Assembly: GCF_009728835.1 (NCBI RefSeq)
Contig: NZ_CP033455.1
Location: 1,067,568-1,131,567, forward strand
Length of the DNA: 64,000 nt
DNA from: Ehrlichia ruminantium
GTDB lineage: Bacteria > Pseudomonadota > Alphaproteobacteria > Rickettsiales > Anaplasmataceae
Direction of reading: 5' to 3'
Shown here: piece after piece, positions 51,671 through 62,473 of the stretch
Numbering within the stretch: the stretch's first letter is position 1
Layout: each line of letters opens with the position of its first letter
Program-made: the position numbers and the translations under genes
The notes under the pieces: model-generated
The model's input: the letters and a program-made list of their open reading frames with translations, nothing else
The model's database searches: none
What the model was told of the DNA's origin: nothing

Positions 51671-53704
51671 ATGATAAACCAGGAAGAAGCCAAACTTGCA
51701 TTAGACAAGTTAAATGAAAAAATTAGATATCATGACACCCTGTATCATATACATGACAGCCCAGAAATAAGTGATGCAGAATATGATGAATTATGTTATC
51801 AAAGAAATGCAATCCTTGAAAAGTTTCCTACATTAAACAGTTACTACCAGGATAACATAGGTGGAGACCCAGATCTAAGGTTTTCTAAAGTTAAGCATGA
51901 AGAAAAAATGCTATCCTTAGATAATGCTTTCACTCAGCATGATATAGAAAAATTTATCACAAGAACTAAAAAGTTCTTAGACTTACAAGAAAATGAGTCG
52001 GTATGCTTCTCTTGCGAACTAAAAATTGATGGACTATCATTCTCTATAATATACAAAAATGGTGAATTATTTCAAGCATCTACACGAGGTAACGGATACT
52101 TTGGTGAAAACATAACAAACAATGTAAAAACCATAAAAAACTTACCACATATTATTCAAAATGCACCAGATTTTTTAGAAGTTAGAGGTGAGATATATAT
52201 AGATCGAAATGACTTTATACAGTTAAATAACGAAGGAAAAAACTTTGCAAATCCACGTAATGCTGCAGCTGGATCTATAAGACAACTAGATTCAAGTATT
52301 ACTGCACAACGCAAATTAAAATACTGCATGTATACAATAGTAAATAGCAAGTGCCTAACACAAATAGAATCATTAGATCAATTAAAAAACTGGGGTTTTT
52401 GTATAAATGAACATACCATTAGCACAGATAATTTTGAAGAAGCTATTAATTTCTATAACAAGATCTATAATGACAGAAGTAATATTAGCTATGACATTGA
52501 TGGAATTATATATAAAGTTAACAACATTAAATTACAACATACTTTAGGTACAACAAGTAAATCTCCTAGATGGGCTATAGCATATAAATTTCCTGCAATA
52601 GAAGGGAAAACCAAATTAAATAAAATCTCAATACAAGTTGGAAGAACCGGAGTACTTACACCTATTGCAGAGCTTTCTCCTATCAATATTGGTGGGGTTG
52701 TAATAACACGAGCTAGTTTACATAATAAAAGTGAAATAGAACGTAAAGACATACGGGAAGGAGACTATGTTATTGTAAAAAGAGCAGGAGATGTAATTCC
52801 TCAAGTAGTTGATGTTGACAAAAATTTACGTACTACAGAACTAGCAGAATTTGTTTTTCCAACAGTATGCCCAGCATGTGGTAGTAATTTATATCAAGCA
52901 CAACAGGAAATATCAATATACTGTATGGGAGGATTATTTTGTCAAAACCAAATTTTAGAAAAAATTAGACACTTTGTTTCAAAAGACGCATTTAATATTA
53001 TTGGATTCGGGAAAAAGCAAATACAGTTCTTTTATGAGCATGGTTTAATTACAAGTATTGTCGATATATTTACATTAGAAGAAAAAATAAACAATCAAAA
53101 TGTACAGTTATCCTCACTACATGGATGGGGCGAAAAATCCATAAACAATTTACTATCTGCCATTAACAATAGTAAAGTAATTAATCTTGAAAATTTCATT
53201 TTTTCATTAGGTATAAGATTTGTAGGTAAATATATAGCAAAAATACTTGCCAATTATTTTATATCATACGAAAAATGGTACACTGAAATGCTTAAATTAA
53301 CACAAGATATTGATTATTCAATTAACATACAACAAGTAGGACTAAAAACTATAGATTCGTTAAGAACATTTTTCACAGAACAACATAACTTAAACATGAT
53401 AAATAACTTAGTAGGACACCTTACAATACTAGATACAAAATCTAATAACTATTTATCCCTTATTCATGGAAAGACTATAGTGTTCACCGGAGAACTATCA
53501 AGCATGTCACGGTCAGAAGCAAAACTAAAATCAGAAACTGCTGGAGCAAAAGTTTCTTCATCACTTTCAAAAAATACAGATTTTCTAGTTGTAGGTAACA
53601 ATCCTGGTTCAAAATATAAAAAAGCACAATCTCTGAATATACAAATCCTAACTGAGGACCTATGGTTACAATACATTCAACCTAACAAAATATTAGATTC
53701 ATAA
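51671..53704 (+). CDS. ligA: NAD-dependent DNA ligase
   Basis: Seals nicks during replication and repair with NAD as cofactor. The 677-residue protein has the full LigA layout: domain Ia ([13 protein letters not shown]), the adenylation site CELKIDGLS with Lys118, the OB fold with [12 protein letters not shown], a C4 zinc finger ([10 protein letters not shown]...CMGGLFC, about 400-420), helix-hairpin-helix repeats and a C-terminal BRCT domain ([19 protein letters not shown] to [14 protein letters not shown], about 597-670). Start is the ATG at 51671. The 3' end of this gene has been duplicated downstream into decaying repeat units (53705-54335). Confidence 0.98.
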   Translation: MINQEEAKLALDKLNEKIRYHDTLYHIHDSPEISDAEYDELCYQRNAILEKFPTLNSYYQDNIGGDPDLRFSKVKHEEKMLSLDNAFTQHDIEKFITRTKKFLDLQENESVCFSCELKIDGLSFSIIYKNGELFQASTRGNGYFGENITNNVKTIKNLPHIIQNAPDFLEVRGEIYIDRNDFIQLNNEGKNFANPRNAAAGSIRQLDSSITAQRKLKYCMYTIVNSKCLTQIESLDQLKNWGFCINEHTISTDNFEEAINFYNKIYNDRSNISYDIDGIIYKVNNIKLQHTLGTTSKSPRWAIAYKFPAIEGKTKLNKISIQVGRTGVLTPIAELSPINIGGVVITRASLHNKSEIERKDIREGDYVIVKRAGDVIPQVVDVDKNLRTTELAEFVFPTVCPACGSNLYQAQQEISIYCMGGLFCQNQILEKIRHFVSKDAFNIIGFGKKQIQFFYEHGLITSIVDIFTLEEKINNQNVQLSSLHGWGEKSINNLLSAINNSKVINLENFIFSLGIRFVGKYIAKILANYFISYEKWYTEMLKLTQDIDYSINIQQVGLKTIDSLRTFFTEQHNLNMINNLVGHLTILDTKSNNYLSLIHGKTIVFTGELSSMSRSEAKLKSETAGAKVSSSLSKNTDFLVVGNNPGSKYKKAQSLNIQILTEDLWLQYIQPNKILDS

Positions 53705-54335
53705 TCAGCATTTTCACACTAGCTAAGAAAGTATTATTAAAACCAGTATCAGAAGATGTCACAGCAAATATTTATTTATCACTCTCACAAAACACAGATT
53801 TTTCACTAGAAATAACAATCCTAGACAAGCAAATATAATGTCTAAATATGTAAATTCTAACTGAAAACCCATAGTAATAATAATACATTCACCCTAATAA
53901 CATACTAGTCACATAATTAGTATTTAACACTAATCCAGAAAATACTATCCGAACCAATATCAGAAAATGTTCTAGTAAAGGTTTATTTATTACTCTAAAA
54001 AAAATATAGATTCCCTTATTATAGACAATAATCCTGGTTCAAAATATAAAAAAGCACAATCTCTGAACATATAAATCCTAACTGAGGACCTATGGTTACA
54101 ATACATTCAACCTAACAAAATATTAGATTCATAATCAGCATTTTCACACTAGCTAAGAAAGTATTATTAAAACCAGTATCAGAAGATGTTACAGCAAATA
54201 TTTATTTATCACTTTCACAAAACACAGATTTTTCACTAGAAATAACAATCTTAAGTAAGAAAACACAATTCCTAAACTATATAAATCCTAACTGAAGATT
54301 TAGGGCCATATTAATCTGACATATATATTACCTTC
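53705..54335 (+). pseudogene. decayed tandem copies of the ligA 3' end
   Basis: Sequences similar to the ligA BRCT-coding end recur downstream. The marker ACAGA...TT at 53576 in ligA reappears at 53794, 54006 and 54224 (steps 218, 212, 218). In addition, 53600-53820, which covers the ligA end, its stop and the first decayed copy, is repeated almost exactly at 54030-54250 (430 bp apart). Within the near-identical copy the codon for Gln in NIQIL is TAA, and earlier parts of the copies are frameshifted, so none can be expressed. This is a tandem duplication of a gene tail, not a repeat in the ligA protein. Confidence 0.9.
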
Positions 54336-54646
54336 ACAGTAGATATTATAATAAACAACACTACAGTACATTCAAACTAACTACCACACAGTCAATGTTT
54401 TCAACCATTCCTTAAAAGACAGCATACACTATTCTGTATAACACTTAAATAAGATAATATTAAGTTTACTTTTCATATAAATGACTATTAACTACAAAAC
54501 TTATGTGGCTTTTTATTTACTATTACCATAAATCTTATTTAACACATAATACGCTGTACTACGTAAGTTAATACAAAACCTAAGTCACTTTTTAAATAAT
54601 TGTAGCAAAAATGCCGTTAACTGACATTATTTAATAAAATAGCTAC
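54336..54646. other. non-coding gap between convergent genes
   Basis: A spacer between the ligA tail copies and the rnd stop. AT-rich, with no clear hairpin followed by a T run and no gene. Confidence 0.4.
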
Positions 54647-55810
54647 TTACATATCTGATAAAGTAGTCATAATATCTACACATTGATTATTTACTGCTTG
54701 AGCAGATACTACAATTTTTGATTTTCCTTGCATAAATTTTTCAATTTTACATCCAAAAAATTCATACCTCCAACCTTTCATTACATAACTTGATTTACCA
54801 TTAAGTAATCTTATTAAACTACCTTTAGAACAAACTAACTTTTGCGATATATTACTACCATAACAAACATTATATAATAATATTAAAAGTATATTTAAAA
54901 CTGATTTATTGTTATTACTAGAGTTTATACTAGATAATTCACCAACATTAATAGACTGATTGTTATTAATAATTTCAAAAATATCAGATACTGTATTATG
55001 CAACAAATATTCTTTCTTAATATACTTTTTCAAAGTACTAATATCACTTTTTTCCATAAGATCCTTAGCTAGGTATGGAATTGCTTTATTTTTTAATAAT
55101 GAATCACGACTAACATTAAAATATTGTGCCAACTTCTCTCTCCATTCAACAATAGAACAACTGATAATAACTTCCTCTTTTGTCACTTCTGAAGAAAAAT
55201 CAAAAATATCATATATATTACCGTAACTTGCTTCTTGCATAACAATATTGTTCATCTCTTCCAGAAACCACAACAACCTCTGAGAAGATATTAGGTTATC
55301 ATACAATATCTGATATAACTCATATAAATACACAACATCATCAAGTGCATATTGAATTTTATCATCAGATAATGGACGTATCAGCCAGTTAGATCTCTTT
55401 AGCGTTAATTTATCTAATGAAACATCTAAAAACTGCGCCACTAGTTTTGAATATCCCACAGCATTATCATAATACGCACAAAACATGGCAGCAACTTGAG
55501 TATCAAATATAGGATTAGGAATTCTTGAAAATCTTGTCAATAGCGCATCTATATCTTGCCGACAATCATGAAAAACTTTTACTATATCCCTATTATAAAA
55601 TACAGATTCTAAAATAGATAAATCCATATCATGTGCCAAAACATCAATAACACAGTTTCCTTTACCCCAAGCAATTTGTATTAAAGATAATCTTGGATAG
55701 TACTCACTACAGTTCCGAATAAACTCAGTATCTACTGCAATAAATTTAGGACATGACATAAGTAATTGACTACACACATCTTGCAGCTTACTAGTAGTAT
55801 CAATTAACAT
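54647..55810 (-). CDS. rnd: ribonuclease D
   Basis: 3'-5' exoribonuclease that trims tRNA precursors. The 387-residue protein has the DEDDy exonuclease motifs: Exo I FIAVDTEFIRNCSEYYPRLSLIQIA (Asp and Glu about 25-27; read in two parts), Exo II VFHDCRQDIDALL (about 79-91) and Exo III with YALDDVVYLYELY (about 160-172, Tyr and Asp). An HRDC-like helical domain follows (about 215-290), and a C-terminal segment of about 70 residues resembles the second HRDC but is poorly conserved. Monocistronic. Confidence 0.94.
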   Translation of the reverse strand: MLIDTTSKLQDVCSQLLMSCPKFIAVDTEFIRNCSEYYPRLSLIQIAWGKGNCVIDVLAHDMDLSILESVFYNRDIVKVFHDCRQDIDALLTRFSRIPNPIFDTQVAAMFCAYYDNAVGYSKLVAQFLDVSLDKLTLKRSNWLIRPLSDDKIQYALDDVVYLYELYQILYDNLISSQRLLWFLEEMNNIVMQEASYGNIYDIFDFSSEVTKEEVIISCSIVEWREKLAQYFNVSRDSLLKNKAIPYLAKDLMEKSDISTLKKYIKKEYLLHNTVSDIFEIINNNQSINVGELSSINSSNNNKSVLNILLILLYNVCYGSNISQKLVCSKGSLIRLLNGKSSYVMKGWRYEFFGCKIEKFMQGKSKIVVSAQAVNNQCVDIMTTLSDM

Positions 55811-56434
55811 GCCTTTTCATCCTTCTTTATCATTTAATAAACAATACCCCAACTTTAGCGCAATTACACACTATATTATTGTTAACTCACATATTTATAC
55901 ATACTGATTAAGTCTTTATAAGATTACTTTAATAATAACTACAAAAATGGCTAATTTGTACTCATGAGATATCACCTAGTATCCTATTTTTTACAAAACA
56001 TATAATTTTATTTCTTATATTTCCTAGATAATACATTACAAATTCCAAAAAATAAATAACTACTAATCATTTACAATATCTATTATTTGATATTCTATAA
56101 ATTTATACAATATTATTTAATGAGTTTTATTCTCTAGCATATTCTATACTTCTTTAAATCCACACTAAAAAAACCATCCCATATTTTATAATTTAATATA
56201 TTTTAGTTATTATGAACCTTTACCATAATAAAAAAATAAACCTATATAATTCATCACAGCTTAATGATACAAGCTTTACAAACTTAACATGATAAACACT
56301 TAATATAAGATAAACTAGCACTATACATATTTAAATATTACTTAGGTAAAACCACATATAAATACTAGTATCAAAAAATCCCTATCATACTTGTGTTCAA
56401 AATAATAAAATACTAATACAAGTATCATATTGTA
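55811..56434. other. non-coding gap upstream of rnd
   Basis: About 620 bp of AT-rich DNA between rnd and ntrY, both minus-strand. It should hold the rnd promoter; nothing else, including repeats, is visible. Confidence 0.45.
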
Positions 56435-58630
56435 TTATTTTGTTTCAAATGAACTAGATTCAGTGTCTATACATTTTACAAACGTCAATTTAACCATCCC
56501 ACCACCTTTTATATTATAAAAATTTATTGATGCACCGTGTTCATCTAGTATTTTTTTCACTATCGACAAACCCAATCCTGTTCCTTGACTACGGGTTGTT
56601 ACATAGGGTTCGGTAAGTTTTTCTATAAGTTCCTCCGGAAAACCAATGCCATTATCTTGAACTTGTATATCAACATGATCTTTATTTTCAATTACAGTAA
56701 TTGTTATCTTTCCATGTACATTTCGTTTCATTTCAATCGATTCACATGCATTTTTAAATAAATTAACAAAGACATGGTTAATTTGACTTTCATCCAATAC
56801 TACAAAAATTGGATTATCCGGTACATTAAAATCGTAATCCACAAAATCACAGCTAAATTGCCCAGAAGACACCAAGTTCCTTATAATATTACAAATATCA
56901 TGTTTAACTAATACAGGATCTGACATTCTTGCAAACTTAGCAAATTCATCAACAATACACCTGATACTTGTAACATGACGAATGATAGTATCAACATACC
57001 TAGAAAAACCTTCCTGATCAGATGCAATTTCCTGTTTATACTTACTATTTAATCTCTCAGCTGCAAGATATATTGGAGTAATAGGATTTTTTATTTCATG
57101 TGCTATTCTGCGTGCAACATCAGACCATGCTGCAGATCTTTGAGCTTCAACTAAACTTGAAATATCATCAAACGTAATAATATATCCTTTTGTAACACTG
57201 CCTAATACTTTAATACGTACAGATAAAGTAAAAGATTTTTTATTTCTAATTACAATCACTTCATCTTTCATTTTATTGCTTGTTATCAACTCAGATATTT
57301 CAGGAAAAACACTATCAAGTTCTACATTCAACACTTCAGGAGCCAACAATTCTTTTGCTTTATCATTCATCAAAGTAATAACACCTGCACAATTCACAGC
57401 TATTATCCCAGAAGAAATACCTGACAACACAGCTTCTATAAACTCTCTCCTTTCATTCATATCCTGATATAACTTTATTAACTGAGAACGTTGAGTATTA
57501 AGTTGCGATGTCATCTGATTAAACGCACGAACAAGTGTAGACATTTCTTGTCCAATTTTACCTTCTTCTATTTTAAAAGATAAATCACCCTTTTGAACCT
57601 TCCTCGTAGCATAAAACAAGTCTAATAATGGACGTACAATATCACCAGAAAAATTAATACCATACCAAATCGCAGTAAACAATAGTAATAACGAAATGAG
57701 AATGAATATCATCGAAAATTGAACTTGCAAAGATGATATTTGAGATTGCAAATCTCTATAAGACTGCACTGCACCTTTTGTTGCAGATAAATGAGACGAT
57801 ACTTTCATGTCTATAAGGCGCCCAACCATAATATAAGTAGACGAGAACCCATCAATCAATAAAAAAGCACGTATCATGTTTTCTTGTGTAATTACAAGAA
57901 CTTTATCATCATCTATTGTTTCTAATCCATACCATGGAATCATATCAAAACTTAAAGCAAAGCTAAATTTACTACTTGCTATAACTCTACCTGGTTGAAA
58001 AATTAATACTTCTGATAATCCCAAAAGATCTGCTTCAGATTGTACAACATTTTGCAAATATGCTTGATCATAATACAACAGCCCATTATTACTAGACACA
58101 TAATGTGATATAGCTAAGATATCAGAACGAATATTTCTCTTTTGCTCCCTAAGATATGCCTCTGCTACTTTAATAGATTGATGCATAGCAGTTTCTACTC
58201 TTTTATTAAACCAGGCCTGAATACTATAATTGAAGAATAAGCTGGAAAAACCAGATATAATAATAGTAGGGATAACAGCTACCACTGAAAACATTAATAC
58301 AATTCTTGTTTGAAGATGAGAACCTAGACGTCCTCTTTTTCTCTGTATCCATATATTAATGAGCTTACAAGATACACTGGTGATTAACAATAAAAACAAT
58401 ATTAAATCGAAAAATATCAATTTAATTGCTTTACCATGATCAGGACCAAGTGGATCATCATGATGAAAAACAACACAATAAGTGATAACAGAAAATAGAA
58501 AAATAGATATAGCTAAAAATGAAGCAACAACTTTAAAAAATTTTAATTTATTTATGCTGTTATATACCTTTACAAACCAGTTTTTCATTAGAGTATCAAA
58601 CGGTGGATGAACTAACTTATACAAAAACAA
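56435..58630 (-). CDS. ntrY: sensor histidine kinase NtrY-like
   Basis: A 731-residue membrane sensor kinase of the NtrY/NtrX type. Three or so membrane segments lie in the first ~130 residues and one near residue 310-330; the stretch between them is the periplasmic sensor region. Then come a HAMP linker (about 330-385), a PAS domain (about 395-490), the phosphoacceptor motif RRIAHEIKNPITP (His about 510) and the ATPase lobe with N box (NHVFVNLFKNACESI), G1 VQDNGIGFP and G2 TRSQGTGLGLSIVKK. Ehrlichia species have only a few two-component systems, one being NtrY/NtrX; the NtrX regulator is not in this window. The long periplasmic part could sense a host-derived signal, which is inference. Confidence 0.92.
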   Translation of the reverse strand: MFLYKLVHPPFDTLMKNWFVKVYNSINKLKFFKVVASFLAISIFLFSVITYCVVFHHDDPLGPDHGKAIKLIFFDLILFLLLITSVSCKLINIWIQRKRGRLGSHLQTRIVLMFSVVAVIPTIIISGFSSLFFNYSIQAWFNKRVETAMHQSIKVAEAYLREQKRNIRSDILAISHYVSSNNGLLYYDQAYLQNVVQSEADLLGLSEVLIFQPGRVIASSKFSFALSFDMIPWYGLETIDDDKVLVITQENMIRAFLLIDGFSSTYIMVGRLIDMKVSSHLSATKGAVQSYRDLQSQISSLQVQFSMIFILISLLLLFTAIWYGINFSGDIVRPLLDLFYATRKVQKGDLSFKIEEGKIGQEMSTLVRAFNQMTSQLNTQRSQLIKLYQDMNERREFIEAVLSGISSGIIAVNCAGVITLMNDKAKELLAPEVLNVELDSVFPEISELITSNKMKDEVIVIRNKKSFTLSVRIKVLGSVTKGYIITFDDISSLVEAQRSAAWSDVARRIAHEIKNPITPIYLAAERLNSKYKQEIASDQEGFSRYVDTIIRHVTSIRCIVDEFAKFARMSDPVLVKHDICNIIRNLVSSGQFSCDFVDYDFNVPDNPIFVVLDESQINHVFVNLFKNACESIEMKRNVHGKITITVIENKDHVDIQVQDNGIGFPEELIEKLTEPYVTTRSQGTGLGLSIVKKILDEHGASINFYNIKGGGMVKLTFVKCIDTESSSFETK

Positions 58631-58767
58631 TTAGTTCTTAGGCCTATGACACACTATAACATGCCTAAAGGAACCTATACTTAGAATATTTATAAAAAAT
58701 AAAGAACGCTACAAATTTTTTCATATAATCTAAATAATAAAAAATACTCATAGCGTATAACTTTATT

Positions 58768-59031
58768 TTAGCATTCTAAAACTTCGAGGTTAATTGCTGA
58801 AAACTTCCCATTATTCTTATCAAGCTGATACTTAACTTTCTGACCTTCTTTCAATCCACTAATTCTACTTTTTTGTAATGCAGTAATATGAACAAAAATA
58901 TCTTTTACATCTTGACCAATATTTTTTACTTTATCACCATGATCTTTACGAATAAATCCATAACCCTTCTCTGAACTAAACCACTTTACATACCCAGTAT
59001 AAATTGAGTCATCTACCAACCGTTGAGACAT
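58768..59031 (-). CDS. cold-shock domain protein
   Basis: Single-stranded nucleic-acid binding OB-fold protein. It contains RNP1-like KGYGFIRKD and RNP2-like DIFVHITAL, with the start strand GYVKWFSS and the end SAINLEV, as in CspA. The frame is open to 59055, but the ATG at 59031 (MSQRLVDDS) gives 87 residues, nearer to the family. Between the RNP motifs is an insertion (GDKVKNIGQDVKD) longer than in E. coli CspA, typical of alphaproteobacterial cold-shock proteins. Gene stands alone in a gap between ntrY and the SDR gene. Confidence 0.9.
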   Translation of the reverse strand: MSQRLVDDSIYTGYVKWFSSEKGYGFIRKDHGDKVKNIGQDVKDIFVHITALQKSRISGLKEGQKVKYQLDKNNGKFSAINLEVLEC

Positions 59032-59308
59032 TAAATAATCCTTAAAAATTAACATAAAAACATATACTACATTACCAATAATACACTAAAAAATCATGTA
59101 TTATAATATATAATACTATGTTGCGTTAAGAGTAAAGGTTAATATATTTTTTGCAAGAAAAATATTAGTACATCAGATGTAGAAATATCTATACTATAAC
59201 TATAAAACTACTATTATATATCAATATTTAAACAGTATTAATAATTTAGTTGACTTTTATTAAAATCAGATATAGCAAACTATTAATTCTTATATATCTT
59301 TTAGAGTT

Positions 59309-60121
59309 ATGCATTTGTTCTGTTTCGGATATGGATATACAGCAAGTTTTCTTGCACAAAAACTATTATCCCTCAAGTGGAAAGTAAGTGGAACATCATT
59401 TCATCAAAAGAAGCAACAAAATGAAAATGTACATATACTAGATTATAATTTTCCATTACCAGAATCAATATTTGCAGATATCACCCATGTACTTATATCA
59501 ATTCCACCGGAAGGAGATGATATTCTTAAGAAATATCATATATTTTTACAAAAAGTTCACTGGGTAGGATATTTATCTGCAACAAATGTATACGGCGACC
59601 ATAATGGTAATTGGGTTAACGAAACATCTATTACAAATCCATCCACCAACTCTGGCATTCACCGCTTAAAACAAGAGAAACTATGGCTCAACTCTAATCT
59701 ACCCATACACATATTCAGGTTATCTGGTATATACGGCCCACAAAGAAATGTATTATGCCACTTAATACAAAACAATGTAAGATATATTATAAGTGATACA
59801 ATATTTTCTCGTATACATGTAGATGACATAGCAAATATTTTATTTACATCAATACATCACCCAAATCCTAATAGTATTTATAATTGTTCAGACGACTTAC
59901 CAGCCTCATATTCAAATGTTGTTAAATATGGAGCTCAACTATTAAACATAGATCCACCAAAGCCTATTACGTTTGATGATTTACCAGATAGTATGAAAAG
60001 ATTTTACACAGAAAAAAAACTAGTAAGTAACCTTAAAATAAAAGATGAGTTAGGTATATCATTAAAATATCCTACCTACATACAAGGTTTACATAGCTTA
60101 ATTAATACAGAAATATTTTAA
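59309..60121 (+). CDS. NAD(P)-binding SDR-family epimerase/reductase-like protein
   Basis: A 270-residue extended-SDR protein of the YeeZ-like group. The N-terminal nucleotide-binding start is HLFCFGYGYTASFLAQKL (GxGYTA, about 6-11), with VLISIPPEGDD (about 71-81) in place of the usual strand, then GYLSATNVYGDHNGNWV (about 91-107) and the IFRLSGIYGPQRN block (about 136-148). The catalytic YxxxK is not obvious, since the expected Tyr lies in VYGD and Lys in RLKQEK. The reaction is unknown. It stands alone. Confidence 0.8.
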   Translation: MHLFCFGYGYTASFLAQKLLSLKWKVSGTSFHQKKQQNENVHILDYNFPLPESIFADITHVLISIPPEGDDILKKYHIFLQKVHWVGYLSATNVYGDHNGNWVNETSITNPSTNSGIHRLKQEKLWLNSNLPIHIFRLSGIYGPQRNVLCHLIQNNVRYIISDTIFSRIHVDDIANILFTSIHHPNPNSIYNCSDDLPASYSNVVKYGAQLLNIDPPKPITFDDLPDSMKRFYTEKKLVSNLKIKDELGISLKYPTYIQGLHSLINTEIF

Positions 60122-60946
60122 ATATATTTCACATAAAGTATCACATTCATAGAATAAAATAGGAAGTAATGTAAAAAATTACTCAGCACATTACAGATCC
60201 ACTCTATTTATTAAAATTTACATAATTATTAATATAGAACGTACGTAATATTAGACACTTGTTCAAAAAAAACATCCATTCCAGTTAATGATAATGCTAA
60301 CTAATTAATACGCTTTATATACAAACAATCTTAAATATTATATCATTTGTTCTCAAAAGTTTTGTAATACAAACTTTTTCATAACATCAATATCATGTTC
60401 ATACTCATAACATGATTGTACTTTTTTATTTTATGCCAAGTATCACATATTATTAAATCACAATAAAAATTACACATTTAGATATTAGCAAAAGTTATTT
60501 AATAAGCTACAACTTTGAATTTTGCTATAACAACATACACAATAACTTATATAATTCTACTTACAATCAATAAATACATTTAAACTTTTAAGTCTGTTAT
60601 TTGAAGTTAAGTAATCATTACAAAACCAATTATATCCATATTAAACAATAAACATATACGCTCTATATGGATATAACCATACACTAAGATAAATAGTCAC
60701 CAATAATACAACACTGATATTGAAAAAACTTTATTACTAAAGACAGAATAATATATCTACAACTGTATTATTGAATGATTTTTCAAATATAATGATATTT
60801 ACACAACATCCTAGTTACTAAATTAATTATACGATCAATATTTAATACACAACACATCCTAGTAGTGATTTTAAACTTGCATTGATTACTGATTAATTGT
60901 AAATGTTTTACTTGCCATTAGGTATTATGTTATGTGAGGACCAAAT
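60122..60946. other. non-coding gap SDR-dcd
   Basis: About 825 bp of AT-rich sequence between two plus-strand genes. No tandem array, tRNA or supported frame. The dcd ribosome-binding site GAGGA at 60936-60940 lies at its end, 6 nt before the ATG. Confidence 0.5.
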
Positions 60947-61510
60947 ATGCCAGTCATGCCAGATCATTGGATAAAAGATAAGGCTATAAAAGACAAGATG
61001 ATTTATCCATTTACTGACCATAAGAAGAGTAGTGGTATTTTATCATATGGCTTATCATCTTATGGATATGATGCAAGGATAGATAATAAATTTAAGATAT
61101 TTACAAACGTCAATTCAGTAATAGTTGATCCTAAGAATTTTCCTTTAGGAAGTTTTATAGATAAAGAAGAAAACGTATGTATCATCCCACCTAATAGTTT
61201 CGTATTAGCAAAAACTGTTGAATATTTTCGAATACCCAAAGACATACTAGTAATATGTGTAGGTAAATCAACTTATGCAAGATGTGGTATCATTGTTAAT
61301 GTAACACCTCTAGAGCCAGGATGGGAAGGATACGTTACACTAGAATTCTCAAATACTACACCACTTCCAGCAAAAATTTACGCATTTGAAGGAGCTTGTC
61401 AGTTTATTTTCTTAAAAGGCGATAGTGAGTGTAGTATATCTTATAATGAACTACAAGGAAAATACATGAACCAATTGGATGTCACACTACCTATAGTTAA
61501 CAACAAATAA
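60947..61510 (+). CDS. dcd: dCTP deaminase
   Basis: Converts dCTP to dUTP, the main source of dUMP for ThyX. The 187-residue protein has the family's [14 protein letters not shown] (about 34-47; typical SxGxxSYGYD), [25 protein letters not shown] (about 105-129, in parts, with catalytic Glu in PLEPGWEG and the Arg of YARCG) and QFIFLKGD near the end. Together with thyX (32 kb) it gives a complete route from dCTP to dTMP apart from dUTPase. The start codon follows GAGGA at 6-nt spacing. Confidence 0.97.
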   Translation: MPVMPDHWIKDKAIKDKMIYPFTDHKKSSGILSYGLSSYGYDARIDNKFKIFTNVNSVIVDPKNFPLGSFIDKEENVCIIPPNSFVLAKTVEYFRIPKDILVICVGKSTYARCGIIVNVTPLEPGWEGYVTLEFSNTTPLPAKIYAFEGACQFIFLKGDSECSISYNELQGKYMNQLDVTLPIVNNK

Positions 61511-62473
61511 GCTATTTGACTAACTTAGTAACTATACACCCCATTTACTATATTAAATACCAGAATAAACACAAATATATACGAATCTTAATCAGACTTC
61601 ACTAATAGTACCTCTATACAAAGTATATTAGATACTATTGGACATATAAAACCCATCAATATTAATTAACATAGTAGTTATAATCACTTACTTAAATAAG
61701 TAATAAACAGCTATATCCTAACAACCCTAATATCAAGTATTTAGCATCTAATAAATAGATATATCACATTGATTGTATCATACAAACTACTCCCAACTTT
61801 GAACAACAGTTTGAATTACTTACTCCTTATATAACGCACAGTATATCTATGATATACTCAGTCACCACGAATATATTTGAACACACTTTATATCAAATTA
61901 CAAAAATTTATTTATTCAATATATACAAACTATCAAACAATTATTAGGATATTTAAAAAAAATAATTCACCAATTTGAAATTGATACACTCTACATAATT
62001 CCAATATACACAAACATATTAAACAATAAAAATTTCTTTACATTTTTTGAAATAATTTTAATAGCAATTCTTCTTATATATACATTACCAAAGAATGTTG
62101 ATCACATATATACGAGATACAAATTCTTTGATATTCTAAAATTACCTAAAAGCTCATCAATTTATTTACCCACATAAATCCTATTAAAGAATTTCAGTAC
62201 ATTCGCTACTTAAAAAGATTAATTCTATAGTGCTTGAACAAGATCTTTTTGCACATATAAACACTATAAGTATTTCATATGATCAATAAAAATTCATTTA
62301 ATATTACAATCTAAGTTCATTACATATACTTATCACTTATAAAAATATAAATAACTTTTAATCATATATACAGAGTTATCACAATAGAATCACATCTCAA
62401 TAATAAAACAAATTTGTTGACTTATTTCTAAACAATTAAATATTAGAAATATACTTATAGTAAAGTTTAATAT
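61511..62473. other. non-coding gap dcd-ccmA
   Basis: About 960 bp of AT-rich sequence. No tandem array, RNA gene or gene remnant that I recognise. It ends at the ccmA start. Confidence 0.45.
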
